Assembly: GCA_016705325.1 (NCBI GenBank)
Contig: JADIYJ010000012.1
Coordinates: 132,278 to 196,277, forward strand
Direction of reading: 5' to 3'
DNA length: 64,000 nt
DNA from: Pseudomonadota bacterium
GTDB taxonomy: Bacteria > Pseudomonadota > Gammaproteobacteria > Steroidobacterales > Steroidobacteraceae
Positions 46,625-55,086 of this stretch are shown in pieces. The position numbers and the translations under genes are program-made. The number at the start of each line of letters is the position of its first letter. The stretch's first letter is position 1. The notes below the pieces were generated by a model that saw only the letters and a program-made list of their open reading frames with translations, did no database searches and was not told the origin of the DNA.

Positions 46625-48175
46625 ATGCAGAAAGTGATTCCGCCCGAACTGAGAATCGACGTGAAGGTGCGGCCGCTGGTCCTGTCGGACGCGACGCTGT
46701 CGCGTGCCGATGGGGCGGTTGTGCTGCTCGAAAAGCAGGCCGGGCAGGACAAAGCGGTCGACAAGCTGCCACAGGCCGTCGTGTGGCGAAAATTGCTGCG
46801 GGCGCAGCAGCGCAGCGGCCAGGAATCGCCGACCCTCGTGACGCGACTGTCCAATCGGAGCCAGACCCTTGTCGTCGTCGGCTTCGTGAAACCCGGCGCA
46901 ACGGGGTTCGAACGGCTGGACCTCGCTGGCAAGCTGGCGCGGGAGGTGCTCAAGCCCGGCGTCGCACGACTGCACGTCCATGCCGGTGAATTCCAGGCAG
47001 CAGGCGAACGAGCTGCCGCGCTCGAAGCCGTGCTGAGCGCCGTGCTCGCTCACGCGGCCCCGATGCCCGAGCAGAAGTCGAAGGCCACCGCTGCGCACGA
47101 CCTCGCTCAGGTCCACGTCGCGGATCGCGCGTCGGCGCTTTACGACCGCAGCCGCGCCATCGCGGCGGGCAACCATCTCGCGCGCTGGCTGGCGGCCCTG
47201 CCGCCCAACGTGCTCGACTCGATGGCGTATCGTGCCGCGCTGCAGAAGCTCGCGCGCCGCGAAGGATGGTCGTTCAGGTTCTACGGCATCGGCCAGCTCG
47301 AGAAGCTGGGGGCCGGCGCGTTCCTCGCCGTGGCACGTGCCAATCCGCACCGTGGCGCGGGCATCGTGCGGCTCGGCTATCGGCCAAAGCGATCGCGCCC
47401 CACGGGGGCAGGCAGGGGTACGAGCGGGATTGCGCTCGTCGGCAAGGGCATCTGCTTCGACACCGGTGGAATCAACCTCAAGCCTCATCGCAGCATGTAC
47501 ACGATGCACGGCGACATGCAGGGCAGTTCCGTCGCGGCCGGCTCGCTGCTCGCGCTGACACGGCTCGAAGCGCCCTATCCGATCGACTGCTGGCTCGCAA
47601 TCACCGAGAACCAGATCGGTCCGAACGCGTTCCGCCCGCAGGAAATCGTGCGCGCGCTCAACGGGGTGACCATCCAGGTCGTGCACAGCGACGCCGAGGG
47701 CCGCATGGTGCTGGCAGATACCCTGGCGCTCGCCTCGCGCGAAAAGCCGCGTTTCGTGCTCGATTTCGCGACGCTGACCGGCGCCTGCGTCAATGCCCTG
47801 ACCGATCGCTACGCCGGCGCGTTCACCAATCGCGCGGGCCTGCACGACTGGCTGCAGCAGACCGGGCACCGCAGCGGCGAGCGCGTCTGGTGCTTCCCGA
47901 TGGACGCAGACTTCGACACGGAACTCGAGTGCCCCGGCGCTGATGTCCTGCAGTGCACGCTCGACAGCAAGGGCGACCACATCCTGGCCTCACGCTTCCT
48001 CAGCAGGTTCGTCGAGACGACTGTGCCCTGGGTGCACGTCGACCTCGCGCCGTCGGAACGAAAGGGCGGACTCGCGCACGTGCCGACCGAGATGACGGGC
48101 TTCGGCGTGCGCTACGCCGTGCACTTGCTGGGCGACGCCACCGAACTGGACAAGCAGTTGCGGTCCCTGCCGTGA
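46625..48175 (+). CDS. M17 leucyl aminopeptidase family protein
   Basis: Metallo-aminopeptidase of 516 residues. The catalytic half has GKGICFDTGGINLKPHRSMYTMHGDMQGSS with metal-ligand Lys and Asp, the signature HSDAEGRMVLADTL (NTDAEGR in most relatives) and FATLTGACVNALTDRYAGAF. The N-terminal half is the less conserved M17 regulatory domain. The start at 46625 follows AAGG and is preferred to an ATG 17 codons earlier. It is upstream of pyrC, overlapping by four bases, so it may share a transcript with pyrC and rnt. Confidence 0.9.
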   Translation: MQKVIPPELRIDVKVRPLVLSDATLSRADGAVVLLEKQAGQDKAVDKLPQAVVWRKLLRAQQRSGQESPTLVTRLSNRSQTLVVVGFVKPGATGFERLDLAGKLAREVLKPGVARLHVHAGEFQAAGERAAALEAVLSAVLAHAAPMPEQKSKATAAHDLAQVHVADRASALYDRSRAIAAGNHLARWLAALPPNVLDSMAYRAALQKLARREGWSFRFYGIGQLEKLGAGAFLAVARANPHRGAGIVRLGYRPKRSRPTGAGRGTSGIALVGKGICFDTGGINLKPHRSMYTMHGDMQGSSVAAGSLLALTRLEAPYPIDCWLAITENQIGPNAFRPQEIVRALNGVTIQVVHSDAEGRMVLADTLALASREKPRFVLDFATLTGACVNALTDRYAGAFTNRAGLHDWLQQTGHRSGERVWCFPMDADFDTELECPGADVLQCTLDSKGDHILASRFLSRFVETTVPWVHVDLAPSERKGGLAHVPTEMTGFGVRYAVHLLGDATELDKQLRSLP

Positions 48176-49230
48176 ATCCGACGTTGCAAACGCTGACCCT
48201 GCGCCGGCCTGATGACTGGCACCTGCACGTGCGCGACGGCGCGCAGCTCGCGGCCGTGGTGCCCTTCACGGCAAGGCAATTCGGCCGTGCGCTGGTGATG
48301 CCGAACCTGCAGCCGCCGATGACGACCACGGACGCGCTGGCAGCGTACCGCGCGCGCATCGTGGCAGCCGTCCCGGCCGGCCTGGCGTTTGAACCGCAGA
48401 TGACGCTGTACCTGACCGACAGCACCTCGCCCGACGAGATTCGCAGGGCGAAAGCCAGCGGCTTCGTCGTCGGCGCCAAGCTCTATCCGGCGGGTGCCAC
48501 GACGCATTCCGACGCCGGCGTGACCGCGATCGACAAGGTGTGGCCCGCGCTCGAAGCGATGGCCGAACACGGGCTCGTGCTGCAGGTGCACGGCGAAGTG
48601 ACTGCGGGCGACGTCGACGTCTTCGACCGCGAGCACGTCTTCATCGACCGCGTGCTGAGCCGCGTCGTCGAACGCGTGCCGCGCCTCAAGGTGGTGTTCG
48701 AGCACATCACGACGCGCGCCGCGGCCGAGTTCGTGCAGGGCGCGCGCACGGGCGTCGCCGCCACCGTCACGCCGCAGCACCTGCTGTTGAATCGCAACGC
48801 GCTGTTCGACGGCGGCCTCCGCCCGCACCACTACTGCCTGCCCGTGCTCAAGCGCGAAAGGGATCGTGCAGCCTTGCTCGCAGTCGCGACGAGCGCAGAC
48901 CCGCGTTTCTTTCTCGGCACCGACAGCGCGCCGCACGCCCGCCACGCCAAGGAAGCCGCCTGTGGCTGCGCGGGCATTTTCTCGGCACACGCGGCCCTCG
49001 AGTTGTATGCCGAAGCCTTCGAGGGCGCTGGCCGCCTCGACCGCCTCGAGGCTTTCGCGTCCGAGCGCGGGGCCGACTTCTACGGCGTGCCCCGTAACAC
49101 CGGCACGCTCACCCTGCGCAAGGAATCCTGGAACGTGCCGGACAGCTACTCGTTCGGGCCGGCGAACGAACGGCTGGTTCCTTTCCGCGCCGGCGCGACC
49201 CTCGCGTGGCGCCTGCTGGACCCGGCATGA
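48172..49230 (+). CDS. pyrC: Dihydroorotase (type II)
   Basis: Zinc enzyme of 352 residues that forms dihydroorotate in pyrimidine synthesis. It has the metal-binding DDWHLHVRDG near the N-terminus, the carboxylated Lys in VGAKLYPAGATTHSD, HGEVT and FEHITT His ligands and the catalytic Asp in LGTDSAPHARHAKE. The length and pattern match E. coli PyrC. The GTG overlaps the stop of the M17 gene, and its stop overlaps the rnt start. Confidence 0.96.
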   Translation: MNPTLQTLTLRRPDDWHLHVRDGAQLAAVVPFTARQFGRALVMPNLQPPMTTTDALAAYRARIVAAVPAGLAFEPQMTLYLTDSTSPDEIRRAKASGFVVGAKLYPAGATTHSDAGVTAIDKVWPALEAMAEHGLVLQVHGEVTAGDVDVFDREHVFIDRVLSRVVERVPRLKVVFEHITTRAAAEFVQGARTGVAATVTPQHLLLNRNALFDGGLRPHHYCLPVLKRERDRAALLAVATSADPRFFLGTDSAPHARHAKEAACGCAGIFSAHAALELYAEAFEGAGRLDRLEAFASERGADFYGVPRNTGTLTLRKESWNVPDSYSFGPANERLVPFRAGATLAWRLLDPA

Positions 49231-49928
49231 CCGCAGACTTCGAGTCGTACGAATTGGTCGAACCGCGCATCGCGGACCGGTTCCGTGGCTTCCTGCCCGT
49301 CGTGGTCGACGTCGAGACCGGCGGCTTCAATCACCAGACCGATGCGCTGCTGGAAATCGCCGCGGTGATGATCGAGATGACGCCGATGGGCGAACTGCGG
49401 CCCGGCGCGACGCATCGCTTCCACGTGCAGCCGTTCCATGGCTCGCGCATGGATCCGGCCTCGCTCGCCGTGAACGGCATCGACCCGCATCACCCGCTGC
49501 GGCCCGCGATGCCCGAGAAGGAAGTGCTGACGCAGCTGTTCCGCGAGATCCGCAAGGAAGTGCGCGAGCGCGAATGCACCCGCGCCGTGCTGGTCGGGCA
49601 CAACGCGTCGTTCGACCTCAATTTCCTCAATGCGGCGATTGCGCGCACGGACATCAAGCGCAACCCGTTCCATCCGTTCTCGAGCTTCGACACGGCGACG
49701 CTCGGCGGCGTCGCCTTCGGTCAGACGGTCCTGTCACGCGCGATTGCGGCCGCGGGTCTCGAATGGGATCCGAATGCCGCGCACTCGGCAATCTACGACG
49801 CGGAGCGCACGGCCGCGCTCTTCTGCATCATCTGCAACAAGTTCCGCAGCCTGTACGAAGATGCCTGCGAACGCGCGCCGCAGCTCGCCCAGCCTGAGCC
49901 GCCACGGACCGACGAAGAGACCGTGTAA
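49227..49928 (+). CDS. rnt: Ribonuclease T
   Basis: DEDD-family 3'-exoribonuclease of 233 residues that trims tRNA and other stable RNA 3' ends. The catalytic acids are seen in VVVDVETGGF (D28, E30), GHNASFDLNFLN and AHSAIYDAERTA. The ATG overlaps the pyrC stop as ATGA; seven upstream codons in the same frame lie in pyrC. RNase T is essentially confined to gammaproteobacteria, which helps place the organism. grxD lies 21 bases downstream on the other strand; in E. coli rnt and grxD are also close neighbours. Confidence 0.96.
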   Translation: MTADFESYELVEPRIADRFRGFLPVVVDVETGGFNHQTDALLEIAAVMIEMTPMGELRPGATHRFHVQPFHGSRMDPASLAVNGIDPHHPLRPAMPEKEVLTQLFREIRKEVRERECTRAVLVGHNASFDLNFLNAAIARTDIKRNPFHPFSSFDTATLGGVAFGQTVLSRAIAAAGLEWDPNAAHSAIYDAERTAALFCIICNKFRSLYEDACERAPQLAQPEPPRTDEETV

Positions 49929-49949
49929 ACGGCAGATCGGCCCGCGCGA

Positions 49950-50279
49950 TCAGGCCGTCTTGATCGTGACGCCCGCTTCCGACAGGACTTGCTGCAGTTC
50001 GCCCTTCTGGAACATCTCGGTGAGGATGTCCGAGCCGCCGAGCAGCTCACCTTTCACGTAGACCTGCGGGTACGTCGGCCAGTTCGAGTAGCGTTTGAGC
50101 GCCTCGCGCAGTTCCGGGTCCTCGAAGATGTTCACGTACGCGAATTCCGCGCCACAGGCTTCGAGCGTACGCACGGCCGAGGCGGAAAATCCGCACTGTG
50201 GAAAGTCCGGCGTACCCTTCATGTAGAGCACGACCGGGTTCGACTTGAGCTGTTCCTGGATCCGCTGTGTAACGTCCAC
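49950..50279 (-). CDS. grxD: Monothiol glutaredoxin
   Basis: CGFS-type glutaredoxin of 109 residues that binds a glutathione-ligated 2Fe-2S cluster and delivers Fe-S clusters. The motif FPQCGFSASA has the active Cys at 29, followed by WPTYPQVYVKGELLGGSDILTEM with the cis-Pro and glutathione-binding residues. The GTG start has AAGGAC upstream; the longer open frame has no family similarity. A pair of small hairpins lies in its leader. Confidence 0.95.
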   Translation of the reverse strand: MDVTQRIQEQLKSNPVVLYMKGTPDFPQCGFSASAVRTLEACGAEFAYVNIFEDPELREALKRYSNWPTYPQVYVKGELLGGSDILTEMFQKGELQQVLSEAGVTIKTA

Positions 50280-50292
50280 GTCCTTACCTCTC

Positions 50293-50332
50293 GGCCGCAA
50301 GACGCGGCCTGTTCGTCGGCACACACGCCGAC
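50293..50332 (-). other. Tandem 6-bp hairpins in the grxD leader
   Basis: GGCCGC-AAGAC-GCGGCC (50293-50309) and GTCGGC-ACACAC-GCCGAC (50315-50332) are two perfect short stems five bases apart, between the DUF1289 gene and grxD. Neither is followed by a T-run on the minus strand. They could be a weak terminator, an RNA-stability element or protein sites. Confidence 0.35.
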
Positions 50333-50383
50333 ACTGAAAATGACACCAGGACGCAGCCGGCGTTCCATCCGCCACGAACCCGA

Positions 50384-50587
50384 TCAGTTCGCGGGGGCGG
50401 GACTTGCCGTTGCGACCTCCTGCTGACTGACACGCTCCAGGCGCGCGATGACCTGCCACTGCTCGGCAGCGCTCATCCGGCCCCACCTCGCGATCTCATC
50501 CAGCGTGCGGCCACACCCGGTGCAAATCCGGGCGGCATCGAGCACGCAGATGTTCAAACACGGTGAAGTTGGTGCAACCCGGGTCAT
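50384..50587 (-). CDS. DUF1289 small Cys protein
   Basis: Protein of 67 residues with the DUF1289 pattern SPCLNICVLDAARICTGCGRTLDEIARWGRMSAAEQW: four Cys in two pairs that probably bind metal. The family is common in proteobacteria, its function unknown. It lies upstream of grxD on the same strand, 104 bases apart. The ATG is reasonable, with GGAGG just before it on this strand. Confidence 0.85.
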   Translation of the reverse strand: MTRVAPTSPCLNICVLDAARICTGCGRTLDEIARWGRMSAAEQWQVIARLERVSQQEVATASPAPAN

Positions 50588-50719
50588 GAAGCCTCCTGCG
50601 CCTGCCGCGCAGGACGTTGAATTATGAGGGTCCGTCGCCTATTCTTCAAACTCATTCCAGGATGCCCTGGGAGCGGTAAGCTCCGGTATCAGGAAGATTT
50701 TTTCAAGGAATCCGTACCC

Positions 50720-51322
50720 ATGAACCCACTGAACACCGTCCGCGGAGCGATTACGACCGGTTTCGCGGCGGCCATCGTGCTGAGCCTGCTCATCGCCCCG
50801 ACCACGTTCCACGAGCTGGGCCTGGCCCGTTGGCTGCACATCCTGGCCGGCATCACCTGGATCGGCCTGCTCTACTACTTCAACCTGGTGCAGATTCCCG
50901 GCCTCGCTGCTGCCGCAGCGGACAAGGGTGGCCCGGGCGGCGCCGGCATCAGCAAGTACATCGCGCCGGCGGCGCTGTTCTGGTTCCGCTGGGCGGCGCT
51001 CGCCACCTGGCTCACGGGCGCCTGGTACCTCGCGCGTTCGGGCAACTTCCAGGGCTCGTTCGCGCTCGGGATGCTGAGCGACCCCGTCAACTACTACCAG
51101 TTCGTGATCGGCATCGGCGCCTGGCTCGGCACCATCATGCTCTTCAACGTCTGGGTGCTGATCTGGCCCAACCAGAAGAAGATCCTCGGCATCGTGGCTG
51201 CGACGGACGAAGAGAAGGCGGCCGCGCGCAAGATGGCCATGCTCGCTTCGCGCACGAACTTTGTGCTGTCGATCCCGATGCTGCTGTGCATGGGTTCGGC
51301 AACGCACGGCTTGCCGTTCTGA
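50720..51322 (+). CDS. PuuD-type urate hydroxylase membrane domain protein
   Basis: Membrane protein of 200 residues with about five helices and the conserved opening ARWLHILAGITWIGLLYYFNLVQIP, found in the PuuD (DUF989) membrane domain. Authentic PuuD urate oxidases carry a C-terminal cytochrome c domain, which is absent here, so urate oxidation cannot be assumed. AAGGA precedes the ATG. A nadC gene begins 47 bases downstream. Function open. Confidence 0.75.
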   Translation: MNPLNTVRGAITTGFAAAIVLSLLIAPTTFHELGLARWLHILAGITWIGLLYYFNLVQIPGLAAAAADKGGPGGAGISKYIAPAALFWFRWAALATWLTGAWYLARSGNFQGSFALGMLSDPVNYYQFVIGIGAWLGTIMLFNVWVLIWPNQKKILGIVAATDEEKAAARKMAMLASRTNFVLSIPMLLCMGSATHGLPF

Positions 51323-51369
51323 TCACGACGAGCCACTCGACCCGCTCCCACGACGCGGATGCGGCCATC

Positions 51370-52215
51370 GTGCCGCCCGTAGATCTCCAGGAGACGGTCG
51401 CCGCCGCGCTCAAGGAAGACATCGGCAGCGGCGATCTCACGGCGGCGCTGGTGCCCGTGGATCGACTGGGGCGAGCAAAGGTGATCGCGCGGGAAGCCGC
51501 GGTGGTCGCGGGCCGGCCGTACGTCGACGAAGTATTTCGCCAGGTCGACCCTGCGGTCGTCGTCGAATGGCACGTCGACGACGGCGACGCCGTGGAAACC
51601 AACCAGTTGCTGTACAGGTTGTCCGGCCCGGCCCGCTCGCTGCTGACCGGCGAACGCACCGCGCTCAATTTCCTGCAGGTGCTGTCGGCGACGGCGACGG
51701 CCACGCGACGCCATGCCGACGTCCTGCGCGGCTTGCCGTGCCGGGTGCTCGACACGCGCAAGACGTTGCCTTGCCTGCGCAACGCGCAGAAGTACGCCGT
51801 GCGCTGCGGCGGTGGCGTCAACCACCGCGTCGGTCTCTACGACGGCATCCTGGTGAAGGAGAACCACATCCTGGCAGCCGGATCGATCGCTGCCGCGGTG
51901 GTGGCGGCCAAGGCATCGCCCGCGAAGGTGATGATCGAAGTGGAGGTCGAGTCGCTCGACGAACTGCGCCAGGCGCTCGACGCCGGCGCCGACATGGCGC
52001 TGCTCGACGAGTTCTCGCTCGATGACCTGCGCGCGGCCGTCGCGCTCAATCGCTCGCATCCGCATGGACCGATCAAGCTCGAGGCCTCCGGAGGCATCAC
52101 CCTCGAGACCTTGCGGGCGGTTGGTGAAACCGGCGTGGACTTCGTCTCGGTCGGTGCTCTGACGAAGCACGTGCGGGCCGTCGACCTGTCGATGCGGTTC
52201 GAGTACGCGGATTAG
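51370..52215 (+). CDS. nadC: Nicotinate-nucleotide pyrophosphorylase (carboxylating)
   Basis: Quinolinate phosphoribosyltransferase of 281 residues that forms nicotinate mononucleotide in NAD synthesis. It has LKEDIGSGDLTAALVP, the substrate-binding DTRKTLPCLRNAQKYAVRCGGGVNHRVGLYDGILVKENH and KLEASGGITLETLRAVGETGVDFVSVGALTKH. The GTG at 51370 gives the usual length; upstream codons overlap the previous gene without similarity. Element LCH-D follows its stop by 36 bases. Confidence 0.95.
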   Translation: MPPVDLQETVAAALKEDIGSGDLTAALVPVDRLGRAKVIAREAAVVAGRPYVDEVFRQVDPAVVVEWHVDDGDAVETNQLLYRLSGPARSLLTGERTALNFLQVLSATATATRRHADVLRGLPCRVLDTRKTLPCLRNAQKYAVRCGGGVNHRVGLYDGILVKENHILAAGSIAAAVVAAKASPAKVMIEVEVESLDELRQALDAGADMALLDEFSLDDLRAAVALNRSHPHGPIKLEASGGITLETLRAVGETGVDFVSVGALTKHVRAVDLSMRFEYAD

Positions 52216-52250
52216 GCGGGCACTTCGCGTCGAGCGCCGGGAGAGCAATG

Positions 52251-52397
52251 GCGGGTGGTTCCGTAGTCTCTCCGGCGAGCGAAAAGGCAGACACGCTCGC
52301 CGGAAAGACTACGGAACCACCCGCTTGCGATTCGGCGCCTGAGCAAGCTTTCGCCAGGGCGCGAAAACTTGCACGGCGCATGCGTCGTCGACGGTCA
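52251..52397 (+). repeat. LCH element D
   Basis: Hairpin 1 arms at 52251-52279 and 52296-52324 pair over 29 bp with one mismatch around the 16-base loop CGAAAAGGCAGACACG. The linker holds GCTTGCGATTCGGCGCCTGA. Hairpin 2 arms are 52343-52354 and 52361-52372 (12 bp, one mismatch), followed by CACGGCGCATGC and CGTCGACGGTCA up to 52397. Outside the arms it is the copy most like element A. It lies between nadC and the TolB/TPR gene, whose start is 93 bases on. Confidence 0.87.
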
Positions 52398-52489
52398 GGC
52401 CCGAATCGTTGCGAACCCTTCGTATTCGGCTGACTGGAACTCCTGAAGTCGGGAATCCCGCTACACTCCGCTCCCAAGGGAGCACGGCA

Positions 52490-54700
52490 GTGACCGACGC
52501 GCCGACCGAGCGTGGGGAAGAGGGGGTCTGGACCAGGCTGCGACGCCGCAAGGTCGTGCAGTGGGGCCTGACCTATGCGGCGGGCGCATGGGTGCTGCTG
52601 CAGGTGGTCGGGTACCTGGCGGACGCGTTCCACTGGCCCGACTTGGTGAAGCAGTTCGCGTCCATCGGCCTGGCCGTCGGCCTGCCAGTTGTGCTGGTGG
52701 TCGCGTGGTATCACGGGGATCGCGGCCAGCAGCGGGTGAGCGGGGCCGAGCTTGCGATCCTGTCGGTGCTGCTCGCGCTCGGTGGGGCCGCGCTCTGGTT
52801 CTATGGTCAGCGGAATGGACAGGTCCCGATCTCGACGGCGCCGCCGGCTGCTCCAATTGCCTCGCAAGGTTCGTCTGCCGCTTCCGCCGACGAACGCCCC
52901 TCGATCGCCGTGCTGCCCTTCGAGAACCGCAGCCGCCTCGATGACGATGTCTTCTTCGTCGACGGCATCCACGACGACATCCTGACGCAGCTTTCCAAGG
53001 TGAGCGCGCTGAAGGTGATCTCGCGCACGTCGGTCGAGCAGTTCCGCGGCACCAAGCTGCCGACGAAGGCGATCGCCGACCAGCTCGGCGTGAAGAGTAT
53101 CCTCGAGGGCGGCGTGCAGCGTTCCGGTGACCGCGTGCGCATCAACGTGCAGCTCATCGACGCCAGCACGGACGCGCACCTGTGGGCCGAGAGTTACGAC
53201 CGCGAGCTGACGGCGGCCGACATCTTCGCGATCCAGAGCGAGGTGGCAGTCGCCATCGCGGGGGCGCTCAAGGCGACGCTGACCTCGGGCGAACAGTCCA
53301 GGATCCAGGTTGTCCCGACTCAGAATCTTCAGGCGTGGCAGGCATACCAGCTCGGCAACCAGCGAATGGCAAAGCGAACGAGCGCAGGACTTGCGGACGC
53401 CGAGCGCTTCTTCCGTCGTGCGGTCGAGCTCGACCCTGGGTTTGCGCTGGCCTATGCGGGTCTGGCCGGCACGCTTGTGCTGCAGATCGGATACAGCGAC
53501 CGGCCGTCGCGCTCGGCCCTTGCGGACGCCGGCGAGGCCGCTTCCAGGGCCCTGGAACTCGACGCGAATCTCGCCGAGGCGTGGGCTGCCAGGGGGCTCA
53601 TTGCCAAGGAGGCGGGCAATCCGACCGCGGAAGAGGACGCTCTGCGTCGGGCTGTTGCCTTGAATCCAAATTACGCTCCGGCGCGGCACTGGCTGAGCAT
53701 GACGCTGATGTACACGGATCGTTTCGATGAAGCGCTCGCGCATGCCGAGCGGGCCGTCCAACTCGATCCGCTCTCCGGAATTGTCAACAATTGGCTCGGC
53801 GTCGTCCTGGACGGGATGGGTCGACAATCCGAGGCGGCAAGGCAATACCGCAAGGTCATCGAGATCGATCCTTCGATGCCGATCGCATACCTGAACCTGG
53901 CCTCGCTGTATGCGTATTCACTGAATCGCTTCGACCTGGCGGTGCCGACGATGGAGCGAGCCATCGCGCTCGATCCGGGCGATCCGTCGCTGCCGTGCGT
54001 GCTCGCGCTGCTGAAGCTCGAACTGGGGGCCGAGGCCGAAGCGACCCGGCTGGTGACTGAGGCACTGAAGCGCTGGCCGGATCAAGCAATCGTGAACTCG
54101 ATCGCGGCCGCCGTCTTCAATGTGCTGGGCGATGGCGCGGTCGCCGAACGACATGCCCGCCGGGCGGTATCGATCAATGTCAGATACGCCTCGGATGCGA
54201 TTGAGGTGCTACGCAACGCCGACCTCTTGCGGATGAACTACGGTCCGGCGCTCGCGCGGTACGAGTCCGCGTACCCCGAGTTGTTCGGCCCGAGTCCGAC
54301 AGTCCATTTATCGAACCTCTCTGAAGCAGTCGGTGTGGCCCTCGTCCTGCAAAGAATGGGTGAACTGGAACGGGCGGCAGATCTGGTCGACCGTGCCGAA
54401 CGCGTGTTGCGTTCGCTGCCGCATGGCCTCCCGGCATACTTTGGTTTCCTGGGCGCCCGGATCCATGCACTGCGCGGGGACGTTGGGGCGGCACTGGGTG
54501 CGCTGCGAGGGGCCGAGCAGGCCGGCGTTCGCCTCGGTTGGCGATATGCGCGCGACATCGATCCTGTATTCGACTCGATTCGCGACGAACCCGGGTTCAA
54601 GGTGATCTTCGCCGACATCGAGCGCGACATGGTGCGGCAGCGGGCTGAACTCGTGAAGCGGCCGAAGGACGCGCCGCTCGACCTGGCAATTGGTAATTGA
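52490..54700 (+). CDS. TolB-like/TPR membrane protein
   Basis: Protein of 736 residues. A short cytoplasmic N-terminus (TRLRRRKVVQWGLTYAAGAWVLLQV) leads to two or three membrane helices. A TolB/FlgO-like domain follows (PSIAVLPFENRSRLDDDVFFVDGIHDDILTQLSKVSALKVISRTSVEQF) and then a long run of TPR units to the C-terminus. This architecture is common after adenylate-cyclase or winged-helix output domains, but neither is present here, so it looks like the sensory half alone. The GTG start has AAGGGAG upstream. Elements D and E flank the gene in inverted orientation. Function not known. Confidence 0.82.
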   Translation: MTDAPTERGEEGVWTRLRRRKVVQWGLTYAAGAWVLLQVVGYLADAFHWPDLVKQFASIGLAVGLPVVLVVAWYHGDRGQQRVSGAELAILSVLLALGGAALWFYGQRNGQVPISTAPPAAPIASQGSSAASADERPSIAVLPFENRSRLDDDVFFVDGIHDDILTQLSKVSALKVISRTSVEQFRGTKLPTKAIADQLGVKSILEGGVQRSGDRVRINVQLIDASTDAHLWAESYDRELTAADIFAIQSEVAVAIAGALKATLTSGEQSRIQVVPTQNLQAWQAYQLGNQRMAKRTSAGLADAERFFRRAVELDPGFALAYAGLAGTLVLQIGYSDRPSRSALADAGEAASRALELDANLAEAWAARGLIAKEAGNPTAEEDALRRAVALNPNYAPARHWLSMTLMYTDRFDEALAHAERAVQLDPLSGIVNNWLGVVLDGMGRQSEAARQYRKVIEIDPSMPIAYLNLASLYAYSLNRFDLAVPTMERAIALDPGDPSLPCVLALLKLELGAEAEATRLVTEALKRWPDQAIVNSIAAAVFNVLGDGAVAERHARRAVSINVRYASDAIEVLRNADLLRMNYGPALARYESAYPELFGPSPTVHLSNLSEAVGVALVLQRMGELERAADLVDRAERVLRSLPHGLPAYFGFLGARIHALRGDVGAALGALRGAEQAGVRLGWRYARDIDPVFDSIRDEPGFKVIFADIERDMVRQRAELVKRPKDAPLDLAIGN

Positions 54701-54883
54701 TCGCTCGCCCTGAAGCGGCCATACGCGACGGTCTTCTGAATGCGGACGATGGCGAACGACTTATCCGGCAGCCGTGAGTTGCGCGCTCCCGGGTTCCACT
54801 GGCGCTACGGATCCGGCGGCCTCCGCTCAACCTCGGTGTCGCCGTGAATGTCTACTCAGGACATCTCGTGCCCGGCCGCCCCT
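54701..54883. other. Non-coding stretch before LCH-E; nothing recognised
   Basis: No gene, promoter or repeat is supported between the TolB/TPR stop and element E. The rest of the 386-base gap is LCH-E and about 80 bases ahead of the convergent GGDEF/EAL gene end. Confidence 0.5.
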
Positions 54884-55007
54884 TGCGCCGTGCGTAGTCT
54901 TCGGTCACGAAGACGAAGCTCAGGCGCGGTCGTGCAGCGGTCGATTCCGTGCTTTTCCCGGCGGGCGTGTCTGCCTTTCCGCCCGCCAGGGAAAGCACGG
55001 AATCGAC
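54884..55007 (-). repeat. LCH element E
   Basis: On the minus strand, arms 55007-54981 and 54966-54940 pair over 27 bp with two mismatches (one T-G, one C-A) around the 14-base loop GGAAAGGCAGACAC. The box GCGCCTGAGC (54926-54917), hairpin 2 (arms 54918-54908 and 54903-54893, stem core GTCTTCG/CGAAGAC) and the box CACGGCGCA near 54892-54884 follow. It is inverted relative to element D on the other side of the TolB/TPR gene. Confidence 0.85.
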
Positions 55008-55086
55008 GGCCCGTGCCGCGTTCCCTCTTCGTCTTGCTGGGCAGGAAACACCGCCCAGTCCACGGCGCGGCAAGCCGGGGCGGCCC

